Part shown: piece by piece, positions 8,037 through 14,539 of the stretch
Numbering within the stretch: the first letter of the stretch is position 1
Layout of the letters: each line of letters begins with the position of its first letter
Assembly (NCBI GenBank): GCA_009787485.1
Contig: WQWP01000032.1
Location: 1 to 19,565 of the forward strand
Source of the DNA: Lentimicrobiaceae bacterium
Lineage (GTDB): Bacteria > Bacteroidota > Bacteroidia > Bacteroidales > WCHB1-69
DNA length: 19,565 nucleotides
Direction of reading: 5' to 3'
Made by a program: the position numbers and the translations under genes
Notes under the pieces: model-generated
Told to the model about the DNA's origin: nothing
Database searches by the model: none
Seen by the model: only the letters and a program-made list of their open reading frames with translations

Positions 8037-8606
8037 TTATTTTATAAAATTGAGAACGATCTGCTTCGCATCATTTTGCGCTTCTTCCAAGTCATTGTTA
8101 ATGATGGTAATATCAAACTCCGGCTCAAATGAGAGCTCATAAGTGGCTTTGTCAATTCTTCTTTTTAACGATTCTTCATTTTCGGTGCCTCTGTTTGTTA
8201 AGCGTTCTACCAAAGCCTCCACAGAGGGCGCTTTTATGAACAATGCCAGCGCTTGATTGGCGTAAATCTTCTTGATATTCAGTGCACCCAGCACATCTAT
8301 GTCTAAGAGCACATTTTCACCATTTTTCAACAGTTTATCCACTTCCGATTTCAAAGTTCCGTAATAAGCGCCTGCATATACTTCTTCCCATTCTAAAAAT
8401 TCTCCGGCGGTAACTTTCTCTCTAAACTGCTCTGTAGTAAGAAAAAAATAGTCCATGCCCTCTTTTTCGTTGGCACGCATGCGCCGCGTGGTAGCCGAAA
8501 TAGAGAACTTTAAAGGCATCTCTTGGGCTAACAAGAACTTTACAATAGAGGTTTTGCCCGATCCCGAAGGCGCTGCAAAAACGATAAGTTTTCCTTGTTC
8601 CATCAT
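8037..8606 (-). CDS. gmk: Guanylate kinase
   Basis: The enzyme phosphorylates GMP to GDP with ATP in purine nucleotide synthesis. From the ATG at 8606 it has 189 residues, a normal length. The P-loop PSGSGKTS is at 13-20. GMP-binding residues lie in SATTRRMRANEKEGMDYFF (about 37-55) and GEFLEWEEVYAGAYYGT (about 68-84). LLDIDVLGALN and a lid with RR at 149-150 follow. The ATG at 8606 overlaps the stop of the upstream PG0541-type gene as TAATG, which indicates translational coupling. A second ATG three bases on is equally possible. The longer frame from 8624 adds six residues and would overlap the upstream gene; it is less likely. Confidence 0.95.
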   Translation of the reverse strand: MMEQGKLIVFAAPSGSGKTSIVKFLLAQEMPLKFSISATTRRMRANEKEGMDYFFLTTEQFREKVTAGEFLEWEEVYAGAYYGTLKSEVDKLLKNGENVLLDIDVLGALNIKKIYANQALALFIKAPSVEALVERLTNRGTENEESLKRRIDKATYELSFEPEFDITIINNDLEEAQNDAKQIVLNFIK

Positions 8607-8899
8607 TACATCATTTCTTCGCAAGGCATCACAAAAGCGCGAACGCCTTGTTGCACTGCTGTTTGATCTAATTTTCTCAAGGCATCCAACAATTCATCTA
8701 CTTTCTCATCTTCCATAAAAATAAGGAAAGAGCAGTTGAGCGCGGGCCAGGCATGCGTTCCGTAGCGAGGCTCTCCGTGGTAGGTGCCACGACCTTGAGT
8801 TTCGCTCCAATAAGTAAATCCTCTGATTTTCAATTGATCGAAAATTACGATGATTTCATCGTAAAAAGCCTGAAAGGCGGAAATAAAAACAGCTTTCAT
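8606..8899 (-). CDS. PG0541-type PII-like protein
   Basis: The protein has 97 residues, with no signal peptide or membrane segment. The pattern MKAVFISAFQ, then RGFTYWSETQGRG, GTHAWPALNCSFLIF and a C-terminal RAFVMPCEEM matches the small Bacteroidetes family named after Porphyromonas PG0541. This family has a PII-like/ferredoxin-like fold and is usually encoded beside RND-type efflux genes. Here no transporter gene is adjacent: it is coupled by a TAATG overlap to gmk. A regulatory, ligand-sensing role is inferred from the fold only. Confidence 0.75.
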   Translation of the reverse strand: MKAVFISAFQAFYDEIIVIFDQLKIRGFTYWSETQGRGTYHGEPRYGTHAWPALNCSFLIFMEDEKVDELLDALRKLDQTAVQQGVRAFVMPCEEMM

Positions 8900-8937
8900 A
8901 ATAAATAACGGTTTATTTTTTTTTGATTAATTTTTTC

Positions 8938-9921
8938 TCAATACAAGATTACTTTCCAGCCCTTATACTTCGCAATTTCCGGATTGCACCCATTAGTTCC
9001 AGGGTTTCCTGCTACATCTACAGAGTTATCTTCAACAAAAGCATTGTCGTGTAATGTTCCGAACAATGCATCTAATGCAGTGTGCGAAAAGCCATTCCGC
9101 CTGCATGTTAATCTTTCTAGCCTTCTATTTTTACTCATATCCAAACTCGACATGCCTGCATTGAGGCTGCAATCCAAGTTTATTAACATAGAATTTCGGC
9201 TCATATCTAAATCTGTGAGGCCATTCATGCTGCAATTCAAATTTGCCAATAAAGAGCTCCCGCTTAGATCTAAATTTGTAATATTATTTCTGCTGCAATT
9301 CAGTTCTGTTAGCAATCTATGTTTACTAATAGCTAAATTGGTTAAAAGATTTCCACTACAATCCAATCTAATCAGTGCTTCACAGTTCGTTACATCTAAA
9401 TTGGTCAGGCGGTTTCCGGCACAAAACAAATTTGCCAGCATTGCATTGTTGCTTACATCTAAGCTCGTTAAATCATTTCCATTGCAATCTAAATGTAGTA
9501 GTATGGTATTTTTACTCACGTTTAAACTTGCTAAACTATTATTTGAACAATCTAATTTTGTCAGGCCCGGGTGCTGGCTCACATCCAAATAAGTTACCTT
9601 GCAAGTACTGCAATTTAAGTAAGTTATATCGCCGGTAATGGCTATCGTATAAGAGCCTGATTTTTTGTAATTATGTTTAAAGAATGTAGCGGTATCCGGC
9701 AGCGTATGGGTTTCTATGGCTGTTCCGTCTCCCCATTTAATGGTTATCTTGCCTTTTCCTGCTATTTCAAATTTCACATCGAAATAAGCAGATGCGGTTG
9801 TGGTTATTTGTATTTTGGGGTCATTATTATCATCATCATCATCGGGTTTTTCTTGGCAGGCAACCCATGCGGCCGATGCTATGATGGCGGTGGCGATGAA
9901 ATACAGGATTCTTTTTTTCAT
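8938..9921 (-). CDS. Leucine-rich-repeat lipoprotein with PKD-like domain
   Basis: The start chosen is the ATG at 9921 (MKKRILYFIATAII), giving 327 residues; the longer frame from 9978 runs back into the tRNA terminator. A signal peptide ends at WVAC, so Cys22 is the likely lipidation site, although Trp at -3 is not ideal. It is followed by an Asp-rich stretch (QEKPDDDDDNND) resembling the surface-export signals of Bacteroidetes lipoproteins. A short beta domain with IKWGDGT (about 40-100) resembles PKD or the 'WGDGT' domains of this phylum. Leucine-rich repeats of exactly 21 residues follow, with Cys at 104, 125, 146, 167, 188, 209, 230 and 251, and then 273. The consensus is LDCSxNxLTxLDVSxNxxL. 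The C-terminal cap contains a further Cys (312). It is probably a surface-exposed binding protein; the ligand is unknown. PG0541-type protein starts 38 bases downstream. Confidence 0.8.
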   Translation of the reverse strand: MKKRILYFIATAIIASAAWVACQEKPDDDDDNNDPKIQITTTASAYFDVKFEIAGKGKITIKWGDGTAIETHTLPDTATFFKHNYKKSGSYTIAITGDITYLNCSTCKVTYLDVSQHPGLTKLDCSNNSLASLNVSKNTILLHLDCNGNDLTSLDVSNNAMLANLFCAGNRLTNLDVTNCEALIRLDCSGNLLTNLAISKHRLLTELNCSRNNITNLDLSGSSLLANLNCSMNGLTDLDMSRNSMLINLDCSLNAGMSSLDMSKNRRLERLTCRRNGFSHTALDALFGTLHDNAFVEDNSVDVAGNPGTNGCNPEIAKYKGWKVILY

Positions 9922-9948
9922 AAAAGTTGAATTGGTTTGCGAAAATAG

Positions 9949-9973
9949 AAAAAAAAAGCAACCCGAAAGTTGC
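9949..9973 (-). terminator. Intrinsic terminator after tRNA-Ser
   Basis: On the minus strand the hairpin GCAAC-TTTCGG-GTTGC is followed directly by nine T residues. It lies about ten bases past the 3' end of tRNA-Ser and before the lipoprotein gene, so it should end the tRNA transcript. Confidence 0.8.
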
Positions 9974-9982
9974 ATCATTTTG

Positions 9983-10067
9983 CGGAGAGGGAGGGATTCG
10001 AACCCCCGGAGGCTTGCACCTCAACGGTTTTCAAGACCGCCGCAATCGACCACTCTGCCACCTCTCC
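9983..10067 (-). tRNA. tRNA-Ser(UGA)
   Basis: The 85-base molecule has the long variable arm of class II tRNAs (GAGG-TGCAAG-CCTC). The acceptor stem GGAGAGG pairs with CCTCTCC and the discriminator is G. The anticodon loop CTTGAAA gives anticodon UGA. The T loop is TTCGAAT. The CCA end is not encoded. A TATTTTTGC box lies four bases upstream and a hairpin terminator follows, so it appears to be a single-gene unit. Confidence 0.95.
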
Positions 10068-10070
10068 GCG

Positions 10071-10079
10071 GCAAAAATA
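10071..10079 (-). promoter_or_regulatory. Promoter -7 box of tRNA-Ser
   Basis: The minus strand reads TATTTTTGC, an exact match to TAnnTTTG, four bases before the mature tRNA. Usual spacing would place the transcript start at or next to the first tRNA base, so little or no 5' leader is expected. No clear -33 TTTG was found. Confidence 0.5.
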
Positions 10080-10138
10080 CACTTATTTCGTTTCGCTGTT
10101 TTTGTATGTGTTTTTTTTAAATGATGACAATATTTTGC

Positions 10139-10146
10139 TACGTTTG
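10139..10146 (+). promoter_or_regulatory. Promoter -7 box candidate for the cytochrome c peroxidase gene
   Basis: TACGTTTG matches TAnnTTTG exactly and lies 33 bases before the ATG at 10180. A matching -33 TTTG at the right distance is not visible; a T-run occupies that position. The call is tentative. Confidence 0.4.
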
Positions 10147-10179
10147 CAAGTTATTTACGAAAATGTTATCCTCTTAAAA

Positions 10180-11307
10180 ATGAACACTAAAAAAAATATT
10201 TTTTACCTGTTTTGTTTTCTAATTTTATCTTCATTCCTTCTTTCTTGTGAACCGGAAGTGCCGCCTGCTACTCCGTATTCGATTCCAATTCCGCGCTATT
10301 TCCCAACAAATTTGCACATTCCGAAAGATAATCCGCTCACGGTGGAAGGCATTGAACTGGGGCGTCATCTCTTTTATGATGAGCGTTTGTGCGGTTATCT
10401 CGGCAGCAATCCCGATTCGATGATGAGTTGCGCGACTTGCCATGTACAAGCCAACAATTTTGATGTGGGGATGAACAACCCGCGCTTTCCCGATGGCAAA
10501 ACTTTTGGATTATCCGGAGCGCCTACGCCTCATAACACCATGCCGCTGATGAATTTGGCATTTAACCACGAAGGCTATTTTTGGAATGGATTAATTCACG
10601 AAAGCAATCCAAATCCTCAGCAGCGAACGTTGGAAGATGTTGTGCTGATGGGAATTATTGCACCCCACGAGATGAACAGCACGCCGGAACGCGCCGTGTA
10701 TGCGCTGAAACAAAATCCAAAATATCCTGATTTGTTTAAAAAAGCATTTGGAACAGAGGAAATTAACATTGTGCGTGTTCAAAAAGCGATAGCGCAATTT
10801 ATTCGCACTTTGGTTTCCGGAAACTCGAAATTCGACAGGTTTTTAAGGGGAGAAGAACAACTTACGGCTGCCGAAATGCGCGGGTTTGTTCTTTTCACAA
10901 CAGAAGAAGGTGCAGATTGCTTTCATTGCCATGGTGGAAGCGGAAACCCTTTGTTTACCACCAATTTGTTTTATAACAATGCATTAAGCACTGTTTTTGA
11001 TGCTCTTCTAGATCGATATTCCGTAACTAAAAATTCTCAAGACATCGGGGCTTTTCGCGCACCATCTCTGCGAAACATCATGGTTTCTGCACCTTACATG
11101 CACGACGGGCGATTTAAAACCATAGATGAAGCGCTTGAGTTCTACAACTTCGGCTTGCAATACTCGCCTTATGTGCACCCGTTAATGCACAAAATTGAAC
11201 AGGGCGGCGCATTTTTGACGCCTCCTCAAATGGCTGATTTAAAGGAATTTTTGCACACACTAACCGATGATGAATTTTTAACGAATCCTAAGTTTTCTAA
11301 ACCATGA
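10180..11307 (+). CDS. Di-haem cytochrome c peroxidase family lipoprotein (MauG/CcpA-like)
   Basis: Enzymes of this family reduce hydrogen peroxide with electrons from cytochromes, or carry out MauG-type oxidations, in the periplasm. The ATG at 10180 gives 375 residues. The lipoprotein signal ends LLSC with Cys23. Two haem c sites are present: CATCH (Cys84, Cys87, His88) and CFHCH (Cys247, Cys250, His251). APYMHDGRFKT with Met307, a likely axial ligand of the high-potential haem, is also seen, as are the LGRHLFYDERL start and the RAPSLRN motif typical of the family. Earlier in-frame ATGs would read through the tRNA-Ser region and are rejected. The stop overlaps the next gene's start as ATGA, so the two are translationally coupled. 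The family call is firm; peroxidase versus another MauG-like reaction is open. Confidence 0.9.
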   Translation: MNTKKNIFYLFCFLILSSFLLSCEPEVPPATPYSIPIPRYFPTNLHIPKDNPLTVEGIELGRHLFYDERLCGYLGSNPDSMMSCATCHVQANNFDVGMNNPRFPDGKTFGLSGAPTPHNTMPLMNLAFNHEGYFWNGLIHESNPNPQQRTLEDVVLMGIIAPHEMNSTPERAVYALKQNPKYPDLFKKAFGTEEINIVRVQKAIAQFIRTLVSGNSKFDRFLRGEEQLTAAEMRGFVLFTTEEGADCFHCHGGSGNPLFTTNLFYNNALSTVFDALLDRYSVTKNSQDIGAFRAPSLRNIMVSAPYMHDGRFKTIDEALEFYNFGLQYSPYVHPLMHKIEQGGAFLTPPQMADLKEFLHTLTDDEFLTNPKFSKP

Positions 11308-12209
11308 TTGTAATCACCGGCGCAGCAGGATTTATCGGCAGTTGTTTATGCAGCAAACTAAACTTTCACGGCATAAATAATATCGTTCTTGTAGATGATT
11401 TCACACAAGAAAAAAAACGAAAAAACTGGGAAAACTTAGCATACACAGATAAAATTCAACGGGAACTTTTTTTCCATTGGGCAGAAAAAAATGTGCAACA
11501 CATTGATTTTATCTTTCATCTTGGCGCCCGCACCGATTATTTTTCTACCGATAATGACATTTTTGAAGCATTAAATATAGATTTTTCGCAAAGAATTTGG
11601 AGTTTTGCAGCTACTAAGCGTATTCCGTTAATTTATGCCTCTTCTTATTTAACAAACACAATACTTCCCTCCTCCCACCTCACACCTCTCACCTCTCACC
11701 TCACACCTCCCACCCTCTCTCTATACGCAAAATATAAATATATTTTCGATAAATGGGTTGAAAAACAACACCAAACGCCACCTTTTTGGGCAGGGCTGAA
11801 ATTTTTTCAGGTATATGGCAAAAATGAAGCGCATAAGGCAGAAAATGCTTCTATTGTGCATAAAATCTACCAAAAATATGCAGAAAATGCAACTTTAATT
11901 TATGCAGAAAAAAATGTCATTCAAGATTATATTTGTGTGAATGATGTAGCTAAGGTACTCTACTATTTTATGAATCATGCGCCGCAAAGTGGTATTTATG
12001 AGGTAGGCACAGGTTTTGCCCGCCCGTTGCAGGCAGTAATAGAAGCTATAAATAAAGCGGTGAAACCGGAGCAAAAACTTGTTTTAGAGTACCAAAAAGA
12101 AGATTCTTTTGTTTTTCAGGCTGATCTTATGTTGTTGCGGAAATATGCTTATAAGCAGGCTTTTTTGGCGTTGGAGCGAGGGGTGAAATCTTTATATTCG
12201 CTTTCATAA
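11304..12209 (+). CDS. hldD: ADP-L-glycero-D-manno-heptose 6-epimerase-like NAD-dependent epimerase
   Basis: The 301-residue protein is an extended short-chain dehydrogenase. GAAGFIG (6-12) binds the dinucleotide and YASS (111-114) is followed by the YxxxK pair Tyr141-Lys145 in YAKYKYIFDKW. VYGKNEAHKAENASIVHKI contains Lys178, corresponding to the second catalytic Lys of HldD. QDYICVNDVAKV and YEVGTG follow. HldD inverts C6 of the ADP-heptose used in the lipopolysaccharide inner core. Residues about 116-139 (TNTILPSSHLTPLTSHLTPP region) have no counterpart in the family. They are encoded by six heptamer repeats inserted between the YASS strand and the catalytic Tyr. Start and stop are supported by the ATGA overlap with the upstream peroxidase gene. 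A related epimerase with another sugar substrate cannot be excluded. Confidence 0.75.
   Translation: MIVITGAAGFIGSCLCSKLNFHGINNIVLVDDFTQEKKRKNWENLAYTDKIQRELFFHWAEKNVQHIDFIFHLGARTDYFSTDNDIFEALNIDFSQRIWSFAATKRIPLIYASSYLTNTILPSSHLTPLTSHLTPPTLSLYAKYKYIFDKWVEKQHQTPPFWAGLKFFQVYGKNEAHKAENASIVHKIYQKYAENATLIYAEKNVIQDYICVNDVAKVLYYFMNHAPQSGIYEVGTGFARPLQAVIEAINKAVKPEQKLVLEYQKEDSFVFQADLMLLRKYAYKQAFLALERGVKSLYSLS
11672..11713. repeat. Six tandem heptamers inside the hldD-like gene
   Basis: Six exact seven-base units follow each other: CTCCCAC, CTCACAC, CTCTCAC, CTCTCAC, CTCACAC, CTCCCAC. The order of unit variants is mirror-symmetric. The 42 bases equal 14 codons, so the frame is kept. They encode most of the Ser/His/Leu/Thr/Pro-rich insertion upstream of the catalytic Tyr. 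Confidence 0.85.
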
Positions 12210-12215
12210 TGATCC

Positions 12216-12341
12216 TTATTGATTAATTTTAACAATTCTACTTGTATAAGTTGTTCCATCTGTAATTATCTTAACAAAATAGATTCCTGCCGGCAAATGC
12301 GAAATATCAATTTTTGTAGTGGACGAATGAATAAGTGGCTG
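12216..12341 (-). pseudogene. Remnant of a T9SS type A C-terminal sorting domain
   Basis: On the minus strand, in a frame different from the aminotransferase, a tail can be read: LIHSSTTKIDISHLPAGIYF continuing VKIITDGTTYTSRIVKINQ and a TAA stop (12216-12218). This is the characteristic end of a type IX sorting domain: IDxSxLPAGIYFVKI, then the basic end. No start codon, signal peptide or cargo domain precedes it. Its first part overlaps the 3' end of the aminotransferase gene, whose stop codon (12307-12309) lies inside the remnant. The best explanation is a deletion or recombination that joined the aminotransferase gene to the last codons of a former T9SS cargo gene. Confidence 0.7.
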
Positions 12342-13518
12342 AAGAATCAAATAATAATTGAGCTAATTCTTTTAAATTTTCTTCGCTTAAAATCAGCGGC
12401 GGCGCTATGCGCATGGCAGTGTCGCACCATAGAAACCAATCGGAAAAGAGTCCTTTTTCTAAAAACGAATGTAAGGTTTTAAAGTTGGTTTCTGCATGAT
12501 GAAAATCAACGGCGATCATGAGCCCTTTTCTGCGAATTTCTTTTACGTGTGGGATTTTCCAAAGGATGGCTTCTAATTTTTCGCCGATTATTTCGGCATT
12601 TTGCCACATTTTATTTTCTGTGATTAATGTGAGATGTGCTAATGCGGCGGCGCAACACACCGGATGTCCGCCAAAAGTGGTAATATGACCCAATACGGGA
12701 TTGTGCGTCAGTACGTTCATCACATTTTTGTTTGCGATAAATGCTCCCAGCGGCATGCCGCCTCCGAAGGCTTTTCCCAAAAGCAGGATATCGGGGGTAA
12801 TGTTGTAATGTTCAAATGCAAAGAGTTTTCCGGTGCGCCCGAGCCCCGTTTGAATTTCATCTGCAATAAGCAAAGTGTTGGTTTTTTCGCAACGTTGTTT
12901 TAATTTTTGCCAATATTCGATGGACGCCATTCGCACGCCGGCTTCTCCCTGAATAAGTTCTACGATGATGGCGGCGGTTTTCTCTGTAATGTTCTGCAAA
13001 TCTTCTTCTACTCCGAAACGAATCGCTTTTGTATCAGGCAAAAGTGGATGGAAAGCGCTTTTGTAGCCTTCATTTCCCATCATGCTCATGGCGCCGTGCG
13101 AGCTTCCGTGGTAGGCGTTCTCGAAATGGATCAATTCGGTACGACCGGTGTAGCGCTTGGCTAACTTTAGCGCACCCTCTACGGCTTCAGAGCCGGAATT
13201 GTCAAAGAATACCGAATTTAACGAGTCCGGTAAACAAGCGCAAAGTTTCTCTGCCAGCTCTACTTGGGGTTGTTGTATCAATTCGCCATATACCATCACG
13301 TGCATATATTTGTCCAACTGCGCTTTTACCGCATTGATGATGGCAGGATGCGAATGCCCCATGTTGCATACGGCAATACCGGAGATGAGGTCTAAGTATT
13401 TTTTTTCGGCTGTGTCGTAAAAATAAACCCCTTCGGCGCGCGCTATTTCAATGGCAACGGGCTCGTTAGAGGTTTGGGCGATGTGCTTATAAAAAGAAGC
13501 TGTGAAACTGTTTTTCAT
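12307..13518 (-). CDS. Class III PLP-dependent aminotransferase (acetylornithine/4-aminobutyrate type)
   Basis: The protein has 403 residues and a fold-type I, class III signature: GIAVCNMGHSHP (48-58), NSGSEAVEGALKLAK (107-121), the YHGSSHGA segment, IVELIQGEAGV (185-195), LLIADEIQTGLGRTG with cofactor-binding Asp220 (216-230), and the PLP lysine Lys249 in LLLGKAFGGGMPLGAF. HITTFGGHPVCCAAAL is typical of the Bacteroidetes 'aspartate aminotransferase family' group, related to acetylornithine and succinyldiaminopimelate aminotransferases; the exact substrate cannot be read from the sequence. No arginine or lysine pathway gene is adjacent. The last dozen residues (SATYSFVHYKN) appear not to be native: they are an out-of-frame reading of the T9SS sorting-domain remnant. 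The gene is convergent with the hldD-like gene. Confidence 0.88.
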   Translation of the reverse strand: MKNSFTASFYKHIAQTSNEPVAIEIARAEGVYFYDTAEKKYLDLISGIAVCNMGHSHPAIINAVKAQLDKYMHVMVYGELIQQPQVELAEKLCACLPDSLNSVFFDNSGSEAVEGALKLAKRYTGRTELIHFENAYHGSSHGAMSMMGNEGYKSAFHPLLPDTKAIRFGVEEDLQNITEKTAAIIVELIQGEAGVRMASIEYWQKLKQRCEKTNTLLIADEIQTGLGRTGKLFAFEHYNITPDILLLGKAFGGGMPLGAFIANKNVMNVLTHNPVLGHITTFGGHPVCCAAALAHLTLITENKMWQNAEIIGEKLEAILWKIPHVKEIRRKGLMIAVDFHHAETNFKTLHSFLEKGLFSDWFLWCDTAMRIAPPLILSEENLKELAQLLFDSSATYSFVHYKN

Positions 13519-13575
13519 CTTATAGAGATTTTTTTTGCAAAAATAGAAAAATAAAAAACATCATATTAAAATTAT

Positions 13576-13588
13576 TATATTTTCGCGC
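13576..13588 (+). promoter_or_regulatory. Promoter box candidate for the SPFH-Arc pair
   Basis: TATATTTTCGCGC lies 65 bases before the SPFH start. The identical 13 bases occur at 14785-14797 before tRNA-Pro. The core resembles the Bacteroidetes -7 box TAnnTTTG with one mismatch. No -33 box was recognised. Confidence 0.4.
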
Positions 13589-13653
13589 TATCAAAATAAT
13601 ATCATTATGAATGTGAAAAATGAATTAATAAACCCAATTAAATTATAGTTATT

Positions 13654-14538
13654 ATGAAAAAAGAAAAAATTATTTCAGGAAAAAATGGATTCGGTATGCT
13701 TGCCGTTCTTATTTTTATTTTTATTGCAAGTATTATAGTGCCTTCGCTTGTGGAGATTCATATATCCGGAAGCGTAGGAGTGTATTGGTTGTTTTTTATT
13801 TTCTTTACGATTGCGTCGTCGCTTATGGGCATAGGGCTTTCAATCATTAAACCCAACGAGGCATTAGTCATCACTTTCTTTGGAAAGTATCAGGGAACTT
13901 GTACAAACAACGGCTTTTTCTGGTTCAACCCTTTTACAGTTCGTACGCGCATTTCTGTTCGTGCGCGCAACGTGAACGGCGATCAGATTAAAGTGAACGA
14001 CAAAATGGGAAATCCCATTCTCATTGGCATTGTTTTGGTGTGGAAGGTGGAAGATACCTACAAAGCCTCTTTTGATGTGGATGATTATGTAAGGTTTGTG
14101 GATGTGCAAAGCGAAGCTGCCGTGCGCAACCTGGCAGGCTCTTATCCTTATGATAACCTTGAAGATGAGCATGCCGAAATTACGCTGCGCGGTGGCGGCG
14201 AAGAAGTGAACAACATGCTGGAAGCTGCTTTAACAGAGCGTCTTGCCATTGCCGGAATTAAGGTCATTGAGGCGCGCATCAGCAACTTGGCGTATGCGCC
14301 CGAAATTGCCGGCGCCATGCTGCAACGCCAACAGGCAACTGCCATTGTAGCTGCCCGTTACAAGATTGTGGAAGGCGCGGTAAGTATGGTAGAATTAGCG
14401 CTGAAACAGCTGTCGGAGAAGAAAGTAATAGATTTGGATGACGACAAAAAAGCCGCCATGGCAAGCAATTTAATGGTAGTGTTAACCTCCGACCGCTCAG
14501 CTTCACCGGTGGTAAATGCCGGCACATTGTATAACTAA
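13654..14538 (+). CDS. SPFH (stomatin/prohibitin/flotillin) domain membrane protein
   Basis: The protein has 294 residues. Two N-terminal hydrophobic segments (about 13-33 and 42-64) anchor it, followed by an SPFH domain (about 65-245). Characteristic parts are IKPNEALVITFFGKYQGT, GFFWFNPF, the DQIKVNDKMGNPILIGIVLVWKV strand pair (presented here in two parts, 110-120 and 121-132), VQSEAAVRNLAG and an alanine/glutamine-rich helix, MLQRQQATAIVAARYKIVEGAV. SPFH proteins form ring-like membrane assemblies that organise or protect membrane proteins, often together with FtsH-type proteases. No protease or NfeD partner is encoded here. The stop is separated by one base from the start of the Arc-like gene, so they are translated together; their joint function is unknown. 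Confidence 0.88.
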   Translation: MKKEKIISGKNGFGMLAVLIFIFIASIIVPSLVEIHISGSVGVYWLFFIFFTIASSLMGIGLSIIKPNEALVITFFGKYQGTCTNNGFFWFNPFTVRTRISVRARNVNGDQIKVNDKMGNPILIGIVLVWKVEDTYKASFDVDDYVRFVDVQSEAAVRNLAGSYPYDNLEDEHAEITLRGGGEEVNNMLEAALTERLAIAGIKVIEARISNLAYAPEIAGAMLQRQQATAIVAARYKIVEGAVSMVELALKQLSEKKVIDLDDDKKAAMASNLMVVLTSDRSASPVVNAGTLYN

Positions 14539-14539
14539 T

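Noticed and set aside
9100..9620. DNA-level tandem repeats of about 63 bases on the minus strand
   Set aside because: They are explained by the 21-residue leucine-rich repeats of the lipoprotein gene.
9970..10179. N-terminal extension of the cytochrome c peroxidase from 9970
   Set aside because: The extension reads through tRNA-Ser antisense; the ATG at 10180 gives a perfect lipoprotein signal peptide.
11672..11713. Possible CRISPR-like or regulatory iteron array in the heptamer region
   Set aside because: The units are contiguous without spacers, lie in a conserved reading frame and no cas or replication gene is nearby.
12219..12482. Plus-strand open frame after the hldD-like gene
   Set aside because: It is antisense to the aminotransferase and the sorting-domain remnant and shows no protein family features.
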